A stretch of DNA of 18,180 nucleotides from Proteobacteria bacterium UBA2363. GTDB lineage: Bacteria > Pseudomonadota > Gammaproteobacteria > Xanthomonadales > UBA2363. The notes below the pieces were generated by a model. That model saw nothing but the letters and a program-made list of their open reading frames with translations, was not told the origin of the DNA and did not search any database. Positions 1 through 7,224 of this stretch are shown here, piece by piece. The position numbers were made by a program, and so were the translations under genes. Location: contig DDTN01000024.1 in assembly GCA_002344355.1 (NCBI GenBank), positions 1-18,180 of the forward strand, written 5' to 3'. Position 1 is the first letter of the stretch. Each line of letters begins with the position of its first letter.

Positions 1-108
1 CGGTCCGGACGAACAGACCGGTACGGTCGAGCGCACCGGCCCGGACGAGCAGACCGGTACGGTCGAGCGCACCGGTCCGGACGAGCAGACCGGCACGGTC
101 GAGCGCAC
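1..108 (+). repeat. Three tandem 36-bp direct repeats
   Basis: The units are 1-36, 37-72 and 73-108. They differ only at single positions: T/C at the fourth base, A/G within the GA(A/G)CAG codons, and T/C in GG(T/C)ACG. The differences fall at third codon positions of the frame read from base 2, so the 12-residue unit GPDEQTGTVERT is unchanged. A degenerate fourth unit starts at 109 and ends in the stop. The array probably continues upstream of the window. Confidence 0.9.
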
Positions 109-127
109 CACGCCCGACGAGGAGTAG
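1..127 (+). CDS. C-terminal end of a 12-residue tandem-repeat protein (5' partial)
   Basis: The frame starting at base 2 is open from the window edge to a TAG at 125-127. It reads three copies of GPDEQTGTVERT followed by a short acidic end, TPDEE. The start and any other domain lie outside the window, so the family cannot be named. The repeats are rich in Asp, Glu, Thr and Gly and have no hydrophobic core, which suggests an extended, acidic, possibly disordered tail. The DNA units are exactly 36 bp and differ by only one or two bases, so this is a recent expansion that could change copy number. The gene converges on the trypsin-like gene, and a shared hairpin lies just after its stop. The frame is chosen because it alone gives a low-complexity acidic repeat with a clean stop; the other plus frames give Arg-rich readings. 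Function is unknown. Confidence 0.6.
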   Translation, partial: GPDEQTGTVERTGPDEQTGTVERTGPDEQTGTVERTTPDEE

Positions 128-148
128 ACACGGTCGGGCGACCGCCGC

Positions 149-172
149 CCGGGTCGCCTCAGGGCGACCCGG
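149..172. terminator. Hairpin between convergent genes, possible bidirectional terminator
   Basis: Two perfect 10-base arms, CCGGGTCGCC at 149-158 and GGCGACCCGG at 163-172, flank a 4-base loop. No T-run follows on either strand, so it is not a canonical intrinsic terminator. It could still stall convergent transcripts or protect 3' ends. The loop contains the stop codon of the minus-strand protease gene (bases 161-159), so one arm is coding sequence for the last residues of that protein. Confidence 0.45.
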
Positions 173-1292
173 CACCGGTTGTCGCCGGCAGGCGCACCAC
201 CTGGCCGGAGATCGCGGCCTGCCTGGCGTCGGCCAGCCACTGCGCGTAGTGGGCGATGCGCGTGTACACCGCCGGCTTGCCGGCGCCGCAGCCCTTGCCG
301 CCGGACACCACGCCCACCAGGCTGCGCGCGCCGCCGTCTTCCTCCCGCGTCAGCGGGCCCCCGCTGTCGCCCTGGCAACTGTCCTTGCCGGCCTCGATGC
401 TGCCGTCGGCGGCCAGAGCGCCGGCGCACAGCGCGCCAGGCCCGAAGAAGGCGCCGTATTCCTCGTCGCAGCGGGCGTCGGGGAGGTGGTGCAGCGTCAG
501 CTGCTGCAGGTCCGCCGGGTTGCGCTGCAGCTGCCTGGCGCTGTCGAGCCGGGTCACCGCATCGCCCTCATTGCGCTGTCCCATCCAGCCCCAGCCGGTC
601 ACGCGCAGCTCCTCGCCGGGGTCGAAGTCGCGGTCGCCGGGGCCCATCAGCGCGACGGCGGCCAGGCGGCCGGCGGCCTCGAACCCTGCGATGCGCGGGT
701 CGCCTGCGACCCGCACCAGGGCGATGTCGTCGAGCTTGCGCGCCCTCGAATAGCCGGCGTGGATCACGACCGCGTCGATCGCGAACAGGCCATCGTCCAC
801 CGTCAGGTTCTGGGTGCCCAGCCGCAGCCGGCGATCGGTCAGCACATTGCCTTCGCGACCATCGAAGCCCGGGATGTTGTCCACGCAATGGGCGGCGGTG
901 ACGATCCATCCCCCGCCGATCCAGGCGCCGCCGCACTTGTGCGCCAGTTCCCAGGGCATGCGCTCGGCGAGGTGGATCTTGCAGGGGTCCTCATGCGCCA
1001 GGGTGGCGTCGTAGGCGCGGTCGGCCTCGTCGTAGGCGGGCGAGGAGAGGATCTCCACCTGCCAGGGTGCGGAGCCCGGCCGTGCCGGTTCGCCGCCGAC
1101 GATGCGGCCGCCGGCTTCGTCGTGGCGGGCGCGGCGGTCCGCGCAGCTCTGGGGTGCGCCGGCGCTCGCCGGCGCCGAGTTCGCCGGGGCCGAGGCCGGC
1201 GGCGCGGACTCCGTTCCGGTGCCGCCGCAGGCGGCGACCAGGGCGCAGGCCAGCAGGCCGGCGAGGGTGGCGGGTGCGGGCAGGGCGCTCAT
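159..1292 (-). CDS. Trypsin-like serine protease zymogen, lipoprotein (peptidase family S1)
   Basis: This 377-residue protein is a chymotrypsin-fold protease predicted to be lipid-anchored in the envelope. The signal peptide ends in the lipobox LVAAC (Cys22). A Ser/Ala/Pro-rich linker leads to the activation site R63-IVGG, so the protein looks like a zymogen cut before Ile64. The triad is complete: His135 (TAAHC), Asp189 (DDIAL) and Ser310 (GDSGGP). Asp304, six residues before the serine (KDSCQGDSGGP), matches trypsin Asp189 and predicts cleavage after Arg or Lys. Between PWQV and CGG there is an insertion of roughly 35 residues with an extra Cys, longer than in simple trypsins. It is the last gene of a three-gene operon: its ATG overlaps the TGA of the caspase-like gene (ATGA, 1292-1289), and AAGG lies about 7 bases upstream. 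Family assignment is firm; the target and physiological role are unknown. Confidence 0.95.
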   Translation of the reverse strand: MSALPAPATLAGLLACALVAACGGTGTESAPPASAPANSAPASAGAPQSCADRRARHDEAGGRIVGGEPARPGSAPWQVEILSSPAYDEADRAYDATLAHEDPCKIHLAERMPWELAHKCGGAWIGGGWIVTAAHCVDNIPGFDGREGNVLTDRRLRLGTQNLTVDDGLFAIDAVVIHAGYSRARKLDDIALVRVAGDPRIAGFEAAGRLAAVALMGPGDRDFDPGEELRVTGWGWMGQRNEGDAVTRLDSARQLQRNPADLQQLTLHHLPDARCDEEYGAFFGPGALCAGALAADGSIEAGKDSCQGDSGGPLTREEDGGARSLVGVVSGGKGCGAGKPAVYTRIAHYAQWLADARQAAISGQVVRLPATTGAGSP

Positions 1293-3316
1293 CGGGCACC
1301 TTCGGTCGTGGCGAGTACGGTGGTGACGTGCGCGGACCAGTCGCCGACCGCGGCGACGCCCGCGTCGCGCCGGCCCTCGCTGCTGGCGCACAGCAGGCGT
1401 TCCAGCGGCGAGGTGCAGGCGCCCAGGTCGCGGGCGCCGGTGCCCGCCTGCTGGAAGGCGTCGGCCCGGACCGGCGTGGCGCTGGACAGGATGACGAAGC
1501 GGTAGGCGCCCGGCGCGTCGAACTGCATGCCTTCGCGGCGGTAGGGCCGGTTCGGCGCCAGAGGCTGGTCGAATTCGCCCGGCTTGGGCAGCACCAGGTC
1601 CACGGCGTTGCGCGGATCGATCGCCAGCACGTAGACATAGGCCGGGCGCGTGCCGCGATTGGTGACGGTGGCCGTGAACCGTTCGCCGGGACCGATGCGG
1701 CGCACCGCGCCGGCGTCCAGCGCAGGGCAGGCGGTGGGCCGGTAGCCGTCGGGGGCGATGCAGGCCGAGACTGGATACGGATCGGCGTTCCCGCCTGGCG
1801 CGGCGTTCGTGCGCAGCGCCAACAGCTGCTGCACGCGTGCGACCTTGCGCAGGTCTTCGGCCAGGCGGTCGGCGAATCCCGGCGTGTCCGGCGTTCCGAG
1901 CGAGGCGACCAGCAGCGTGCCGTCGTCGGCCCGCAGCGCGAGCGCGCCGCCTCCCTCGTCGGAGGCCACCAGGCGGGTGGCGCTGGCGTCCGATGCCACC
2001 GCGAAACCGGTGGCCTGCACCGCGGCCCGCGCGGCGTCGTGCAGCGGCCCGGGCGGCAGGTCGATGGCCACGCCCAGGGTCTGCGCGGGCAGGAAATGCG
2101 CGATCTGTTCGGCGACCAGGCGGCCGGGCAGGTCGCCCGCCACCGGCGATTCCGGCACCAGGAGCGCGGTGGCGGCGGCGACCTCCGACACCGACGCCGT
2201 CGCCAGCGCCGCGCGCCGCGCCACCGCATCGGCCTGGCTGGCGTAGAGCTCGAAGCGCGAGCCGCGGGTGATGCCGCTGGTCTGGCCCGCCCGCAGGGTG
2301 ACCGCGCCGGCGTCCGGTTCGGCGTCGAACAGCACCGCCCCCCGAGAGCGCGCGCCGAAGGCCGCCGTCAGCGTGCCCTCCGCGGACGGCGTCTGCGCCG
2401 CATGGCCGCGCGCGGCGACGCGCAGCCGGACCTCGTGGATCAGGTCGCCGAAGGTGGCATCGCGCATGCCCGGCTGGTGCAGGGTCTCGATCAGCGCGCT
2501 GGTGAACACGCCCGCGCGCTCGCCCACCGCGCCCCCGCCGGTTTCCTGGGCCTCTTCCCCGTCCTGCGCGGCGGCCAGGTGCACCCAGTAGCCTGGCGTC
2601 GTCGTGGCCGGGACGGCCGGTGGCGTCGGTGGCGCGGCGCCTTCCAGCGGTGGCGCGTTGCGCGACAGGCCGCTGGCGCCGGCGCGCGTGGCGGTCGCCG
2701 AGTTGCAGGAGTCGAACACGCTGACGAAGTACAGCCCGGCCGCGGTGGCCCGATCCTTGAGCGCCTTCAGCTCGACGTCGAAGATGTCGCCCGGCGCGCC
2801 GTCCGGACTGCGCGCGTCGGTGGGAAGCAGGGTGCCGTTGTAGCCGGTGTCCTGGTCGCGCGCGCGGTCGTCGCGGTAGCGCGAACCGTGCCCGGCGAAA
2901 TAGAAGACCAGGGTGTCGCCCGGGCGCAGGCTGGCGATGCGCTGTTCGAGCGCCTCCAGGATCCGCGCGCGGGTCGCGCAATCGTCGGTGAGGGTCGTGG
3001 TCGCGGCGTTCGAGGAATCGCAGCGTCCGGGCGCCGGAACGTCCACGTCCACGCCGTACAGCCCGGCGAGCGCCTGCTTGAAGCGGCGCGCATCGCCCCC
3101 GGCGCCGCGCAGGTCCGGGAACACCGCGCCCGGCTGGCGCGCATCCGAGTGGCGGTAGCGGTCGATGCCGACGATGACGGCGTGCAGGCGGCGCGCATCC
3201 CGTGCCGGCGCGGCGGCGGACCCGGGCGACGCCGACGCCGGCGCACCGGCGTCGGGCGCTGGCGCGCACGCGCACAGCGGCAAGGCCAGCACGGCGAGGC
3301 GCCGAAGGGGAGTCAT
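1289..3316 (-). CDS. Caspase-like (peptidase C14) lipoprotein with C-terminal DUF4384-like region
   Basis: This 675-residue protein starts with a short signal peptide and a lipobox (LCAC, Cys17), then an Ala/Ser/Pro linker. The caspase-like domain spans about residues 40-330. It opens with the first strand HAVIVGIDRY and carries the dyad His143 (FYFAGHGS) and Cys204 (FDSCNS). Asp202, two residues before the Cys, matches the acidic S1-pocket position known in metacaspases, which prefer Arg or Lys at P1. Residues about 535-610 (RFTATVTNRG... YVYVLAIDPRN...VDLVLP) resemble the beta-rich DUF4384 domain often fused to bacterial caspase-like proteases; this match is from memory and is weaker. The start overlaps the upstream stop by ATGA (3316-3313), and the 3' end overlaps the trypsin start in the same way, so the three genes are probably translationally coupled. 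Substrates are unknown. Confidence 0.9.
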   Translation of the reverse strand: MTPLRRLAVLALPLCACAPAPDAGAPASASPGSAAAPARDARRLHAVIVGIDRYRHSDARQPGAVFPDLRGAGGDARRFKQALAGLYGVDVDVPAPGRCDSSNAATTTLTDDCATRARILEALEQRIASLRPGDTLVFYFAGHGSRYRDDRARDQDTGYNGTLLPTDARSPDGAPGDIFDVELKALKDRATAAGLYFVSVFDSCNSATATRAGASGLSRNAPPLEGAAPPTPPAVPATTTPGYWVHLAAAQDGEEAQETGGGAVGERAGVFTSALIETLHQPGMRDATFGDLIHEVRLRVAARGHAAQTPSAEGTLTAAFGARSRGAVLFDAEPDAGAVTLRAGQTSGITRGSRFELYASQADAVARRAALATASVSEVAAATALLVPESPVAGDLPGRLVAEQIAHFLPAQTLGVAIDLPPGPLHDAARAAVQATGFAVASDASATRLVASDEGGGALALRADDGTLLVASLGTPDTPGFADRLAEDLRKVARVQQLLALRTNAAPGGNADPYPVSACIAPDGYRPTACPALDAGAVRRIGPGERFTATVTNRGTRPAYVYVLAIDPRNAVDLVLPKPGEFDQPLAPNRPYRREGMQFDAPGAYRFVILSSATPVRADAFQQAGTGARDLGACTSPLERLLCASSEGRRDAGVAAVGDWSAHVTTVLATTEGAR

Positions 3317-6300
3317 CGCCGCGCGTCGCGCAGCAGCACCGGGCTGGGCTGCGGATTGAAGTCGAACAGGGCCGGCTGCTGCACGCGGCGCAGCGGCGCG
3401 TCCGGGGGGGTGTCGCTGAAGCGGATCGCCCGTGCCGCGCCACCGAGCCGGCCGGTCCTGATCTCGACCGCCAGCCCCGGCAGCCGGTCCACCGCGTAGC
3501 CCAGCCACTCGTCCATGCGGAGGCGGCCGTCGCCGTCCACGTCGGCCCGCCCGGCGCCCAGGCCGTCCACCGCCAGCGCATACGTGAGCAGGCCCTGGCC
3601 CAGGCGCGCATCCTCCATCGCCACGTCGTCGGCCTGGGTGGCGGCGAGGATGCGCAGGCCCTTGTCGAAGGCCAGCTGGCCCAGCCCGCTGTCGCCCATC
3701 GGACCGGGCTTGAAGCGGCCGTCGGCCACGCTCGCCGCCGAGTGGCAGGCATCGATCACCAGTGCGATCTCGCCGGCCTGCATCGCCTGGAAACGGGTCA
3801 CCAGATCCTGTGTCGACACCAAGGTGGAGAGGTCCGGCAGCGCCTCGCCCACCGGCCAGCGACCGTCGCCGGGAATCAGGTAGAAGTCGCCCTGCGGGTT
3901 GGCCCAGCCGTGCCCGGAGAAGCTGATGATCACGGTGTCGTCGGGCGTCGCGGGCGCCAGCGCGTTGGCGTCGATGCCCCCGGCGCGCAGGCTGGCCAGG
4001 GTCGCCTCGCGGCCCGGCTCGCCCGCCAGCAGCGAGAGCGCGTGAAGGATCGTCGCGCGATCCACGCGCGCGCCCCCCGCGGCGGCGAGCACCAGGCTGC
4101 GCACCTCGTGGCCGGGGATCCCGGCCAGGCGCGAAGCCATCAGCCGTGCATCGGCGACCGCGTAGCCGAGGCGGAACCGTGGCGTGTCGTAGGCATCGAT
4201 GCCGATGGCCAGCACGTAGGCGCGGCGCGGCCGGGGCGCGGCCGGCGGGCGTGTCCAGTCCAGGCGCGCGGTGTCGCCCTTGATGCGGTCCTCGTTGAAG
4301 GCGTAGGCGCTGAACGCCTGCAGCCGTCCCCCGTCGCCGGTGGGAAGGGGCACGGTGAAGACCAGTGTCGCGATGCCGTCGGCGGCCGGCACCGCCTGGG
4401 ACGCGCGCCAGGCCGCGAGCGCATCGTCGGCCGGCGGCACCTCGACCCGCGGCGCCGCCGCCACCAGCCGCCCGTTGCGGAACAGGCGCGGGTTGAAGAG
4501 CCCCGAGCGCGTCCTGCCGTTGGCCGCCTGCGCGTCCACGCCTTCCCGCAGCTCGATCGACACGGTCGCCTCGGTGCCGTCGGCGGACGCCTGCACGCCG
4601 GTGATGCGCACCTGCGGCAACACGCGGTTGAGCGCCGCGATCGCCGGCAGGGGCGGGAAGGCCTCGGCGCAGCTGCCGTTGCCGCGGCAATCGAGCAGGC
4701 GCCGGTAGAGGCCGGGCTCGTAGTAGTCGCGCATGAAGGTCTGCGCGGCCAGGCTGCGCCAGGGGGCGTCCGGCACCAGCCAGCGCACCAGCGCGGTGTC
4801 GGCGGCGAGGTTGGTGTCGTAGCGGCCATCGGGCGTGAGCGCGAAGAAGCGCTGGTCGGCGAGCAGGTGCAGGGCCAGCGCCGCGCGGCCGTCGCCGGCA
4901 TCCCAGAAACGGATCGCGCCATCGGCCGCGGTCGCCCACAGCAGGTCGCTGCGTTCGATCCAGCCGGCGCGCGCCAGCGGCAGGGGCGCGTCCAGGGCGG
5001 CGATGCGCTCGCCGCTGGCCAGGTCGAGCAGCACGCCATCGTCCAGGCCGAGCACGCGCTGCGTGCCCAGGGCCACGGCGCGTCGCGCAAATCCGGGCAC
5101 GATGCGCGCCGGCGTGCCGGTCGCGAGGTCGAGCAGGTGCAGGTCGGCCTGCGTCGCCCCCCGGTACTGGCTGAACACCAGGTGGCGGCCGTCGGCGCTG
5201 AACGAGAGCGCGCGGATGCTGTCCTCGTCGGTGAACCGGGGCGCGTCGCCGAGCCGGTCGGTGGCCTCGGCCAGGAGCCGCGGCGTGCCCCGGCCCGCGG
5301 CATCCATCAGCCAGACCCGCAGCACCTGTTTCGCCCCGGGGGCCTGCGCGTGGTCGCGCACGCGCGTTGCCACCGCCACCTGCAGGCGGTCGGGCGAGGT
5401 CTCGATCGCCGTGGTCACCTGGTCTTCCAGCGCGTCCTGCGCCAGCCGGCGCAGGGCGCTCGCGCCGTCGAGCGCCACCAGCCCGGTCGCGGGCGGGTCG
5501 TAGGTCTCGTGGCCGTCGTCCGGGCGAAGGTCGTCGAAGATGCAGGCGGTGCCGCCGAAGCGCGCGCGGTAGCAGTGGTCGGCCAGCGGGCCCAGGCCCA
5601 GGAAGCCGCCGTCGGCCGAGGGGCGCAGTTGCCATCGGCTCTCCAGCCGCGGGCAGTCGCCGCGGGCGGCGCAACCCGGCTCCACCACCAGGGCGGGCGG
5701 GAAGCCGGCCAGGGCGTCTTCGGTGTCGTCGGTGGCGGCGTAGCCCTCGCTGGTCAACAGGTACCGTTGCTCGTCCAGCCAGCGCACCTGGTGGTAGGCC
5801 TGGGCGGGTGCGAAGGCCGGGGCGCTGCGGCCGCTGCCGAGGTCGAGGATCTCCACGCGGGCGCCTTCGGCGTTGAACGGCCGCTCCACGCGCAGCAGCC
5901 GCAGGCCGTCGGCGGAGAGCTCGGCATCCAGGAAGAAGCCGCGCGGGTCCGCGGTGAAGGCCCGCGGCGGCACGCCGCCGTCGCTGGCGAGCAGGGTGAC
6001 GCCGTAGCGGCAGCGGTCCAGCGCCGTGCAGCTGGGATCGATGGAGCCGAAGTGTTCGTCCGCGAGGTCGGGCAATCCGCGGCGGCCGTCGCCGTGGTTG
6101 GGTTCGGGCCGCAGCCGGCCATCCGGAGACGGGGGCCAGTGGCGGTCTGCATCGACGGTGTCGGCGGCCGGAACCGGCAGGCTGGCATCGGCGCGCACCG
6201 CGCGCGTCGCCAGGTCCAGCAGGAAGCCGCACCAGGGGGTGCCGGCGCGGTGCGCCTCGGGGCAGTCGCGTGCCGCATCGGCGACGGTGGCGGCGGCAAA

Positions 6301-6696
6301 GGTGATGGCCAGGGTCCCGGCGGCGGGGCCCTCGTCCAGGGCGTGGAAGCGCAGCGCGGGGGGGGTCATGCCCTGCGGCAGCAGGCGTCGCGGGTCGATG
6401 GGCACCTGGGCGTGGTCGAGGATCACGCCGCCGGCCACCTGCCAGAACACCAGAGAGCCGTCGCGCGCGATGGACGCCAGGTGGCGCCCATCGTCCACCC
6501 AGCGCACGGCCACCACCGGCGCGCCATGGCCCAGCTGCACCACGATGCGCGGTTGCGCCAGCGGCGTCGTGGGGGAGTCGCTGCCGGCCAGCGCGGGTCC
6601 GGGCGCGTTGGCACGGCCCGGGCCCGGGTCCGGCCCGGAACAGCCGAGGGCCAGCGCGGCGGCGCAGCAGCACGGCAGCAGTGTCGCAAAGCGCAT
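3313..6696 (-). CDS. WD40-like repeat / caspase-like protease lipoprotein with EF-hand
   Basis: This 1127-residue protein is the first gene of the protease operon. A signal peptide with lipobox ALGC (Cys19) is followed by a beta-propeller-like half. WD40-type strands are recognisable at about 61-87 (AVRWVDDGRHLAS... GSLVFWQV), 490-525 (IRALSFSADGRHLVF) and 583-605 (ADGAIRFWD). A linker with FFALTPDGRYD precedes a beta-sandwich-like segment (about 660-810). The caspase-like domain (about 820-1085) has His929 (FSGHGW) and Cys984 (IDACHS), with Asp982 in the S1-type position. Within its last part residues 1052-1063, DVDGDGRLRMDE, form a canonical EF-hand loop, suggesting calcium control. The ATG at 6696 is chosen because it gives a clean lipoprotein signal and has GGAG 7 bases upstream; the longer open frame upstream is not signal-like. 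The role of the propeller (sensor or substrate docking) is inference. Confidence 0.93.
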   Translation of the reverse strand: MRFATLLPCCCAAALALGCSGPDPGPGRANAPGPALAGSDSPTTPLAQPRIVVQLGHGAPVVAVRWVDDGRHLASIARDGSLVFWQVAGGVILDHAQVPIDPRRLLPQGMTPPALRFHALDEGPAAGTLAITFAAATVADAARDCPEAHRAGTPWCGFLLDLATRAVRADASLPVPAADTVDADRHWPPSPDGRLRPEPNHGDGRRGLPDLADEHFGSIDPSCTALDRCRYGVTLLASDGGVPPRAFTADPRGFFLDAELSADGLRLLRVERPFNAEGARVEILDLGSGRSAPAFAPAQAYHQVRWLDEQRYLLTSEGYAATDDTEDALAGFPPALVVEPGCAARGDCPRLESRWQLRPSADGGFLGLGPLADHCYRARFGGTACIFDDLRPDDGHETYDPPATGLVALDGASALRRLAQDALEDQVTTAIETSPDRLQVAVATRVRDHAQAPGAKQVLRVWLMDAAGRGTPRLLAEATDRLGDAPRFTDEDSIRALSFSADGRHLVFSQYRGATQADLHLLDLATGTPARIVPGFARRAVALGTQRVLGLDDGVLLDLASGERIAALDAPLPLARAGWIERSDLLWATAADGAIRFWDAGDGRAALALHLLADQRFFALTPDGRYDTNLAADTALVRWLVPDAPWRSLAAQTFMRDYYEPGLYRRLLDCRGNGSCAEAFPPLPAIAALNRVLPQVRITGVQASADGTEATVSIELREGVDAQAANGRTRSGLFNPRLFRNGRLVAAAPRVEVPPADDALAAWRASQAVPAADGIATLVFTVPLPTGDGGRLQAFSAYAFNEDRIKGDTARLDWTRPPAAPRPRRAYVLAIGIDAYDTPRFRLGYAVADARLMASRLAGIPGHEVRSLVLAAAGGARVDRATILHALSLLAGEPGREATLASLRAGGIDANALAPATPDDTVIISFSGHGWANPQGDFYLIPGDGRWPVGEALPDLSTLVSTQDLVTRFQAMQAGEIALVIDACHSAASVADGRFKPGPMGDSGLGQLAFDKGLRILAATQADDVAMEDARLGQGLLTYALAVDGLGAGRADVDGDGRLRMDEWLGYAVDRLPGLAVEIRTGRLGGAARAIRFSDTPPDAPLRRVQQPALFDFNPQPSPVLLRDARR

Positions 6697-7224
6697 GGGT
6701 GCGCTCCGTGGCGCGTGGCCGGCGCCGGTTCTCCAGCATAGCACCGCGCTCCGCGGTCCCTGCGTGGGCTGCAAGGCCGGCCCGGCGCTTTCCCGGCGGC
6801 GGCCAGGGTGGGCTGCTCCGCGCCATGAAGCCGCTGCTCGTCGGCGACGAAGCCCTGTCCCGCCAGGTCCTGGCCGCGCTGCTGCGCAAGCTGGGCGGAC
6901 ACGAAGTCGGCAACTGGGGTTGGCGTCGACTTCTCTGAATCGACCACGCGGAAAGCGAACTCCGACCCCGGTACTCCGCGACCCCAGTACTCCGCGCGCC
7001 GCGGCGCCGAGCTCCAGGTGGTCAGGGCGGCACCCGCACCCTGGTAGCAAACGGTGGGCTGGTCGAAGCCCGCCTGCCGCCGGCGTGCACGGGGTTGGGC
7101 CAGCGGAGACCAGGCGCGATGTCGACTTGCCGGGGCGGTCCCCTGCCGCGCGCAAGCGGGCAGGGGCGAACGCCGCAGTGGGGTGGCGACCGTCAGATGC
7201 GCCCGGCCCGTGCGGCCAGCGGCT
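6697..7224. other. Intergenic region upstream of the protease operon, with gene debris
   Basis: This 528-bp gap contains no intact gene. It must hold the promoter of the protease operon on the minus strand. The only candidate I see is a weak -10-like TATGCT (plus-strand 6735-6740) without a convincing -35, so I do not annotate it as a promoter. The gap also holds a receiver-domain remnant on the plus strand (6825-6938). On the minus strand about 6936-7052 reads a weak match to the end of formylglycine-generating-enzyme-like proteins (PGSEFAFRVV). A short near-duplication of about 11 bases (GTACTCCGCG / GTACTCCGCG) lies near 6970-6995. These fragments suggest gene decay or rearrangement at this site. 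Confidence 0.6.
6825..6938 (+). pseudogene. Remnant of a response-regulator receiver domain
   Basis: A 37-codon frame begins MKPLLVGDEALSRQVLAALL and continues RKLGGHEV before losing similarity and stopping. This resembles the first strand and first helix of CheY-like receiver domains, which typically begin M-K-x-L-L-V-D-D-E and end this helix in L-x-x-L-G-H-E-V. One of the paired acidic residues that bind the metal is Gly (VGDE), and an extra Gly splits the LGHEV junction. The phospho-accepting Asp and the remaining five sixths of the domain are absent. I therefore read it as a broken fragment. A chance short peptide cannot be excluded, but the match over about 28 residues in the right order is good. 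Confidence 0.55.

Noticed and set aside
1..108. CRISPR array
   Set aside because: The 36-bp units are contiguous with no variable spacers and are coding.
1067..3499. Plus-strand open frame of 810 codons opposite the second caspase-like gene
   Set aside because: Low-complexity Arg/Gly/Ala sequence with no ribosome binding site or recognisable domain, antisense to a solid gene.
159..6696. Reading the caspase/trypsin operon as a CRISPR-linked or NTPase-linked abortive-infection system
   Set aside because: No CRISPR, Cas, STAND, TIR or nucleotidyl-cyclase gene is visible and all three proteins carry lipoprotein signals, so a cytoplasmic defence role is not supported here.
6735..6740. TATGCT as a -10 element for the protease operon on the minus strand
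   Set aside because: No -35-like hexamer at the proper distance; the nearest TTGCAG is about 28 bases away, too far.
3202..6741. Plus-strand open frame of 1179 codons opposite the WD40/caspase gene
   Set aside because: Its translation is Arg/Ala/Gly/His-rich with no domain, while the minus strand gives clear catalytic motifs. It is a GC-driven antisense shadow.
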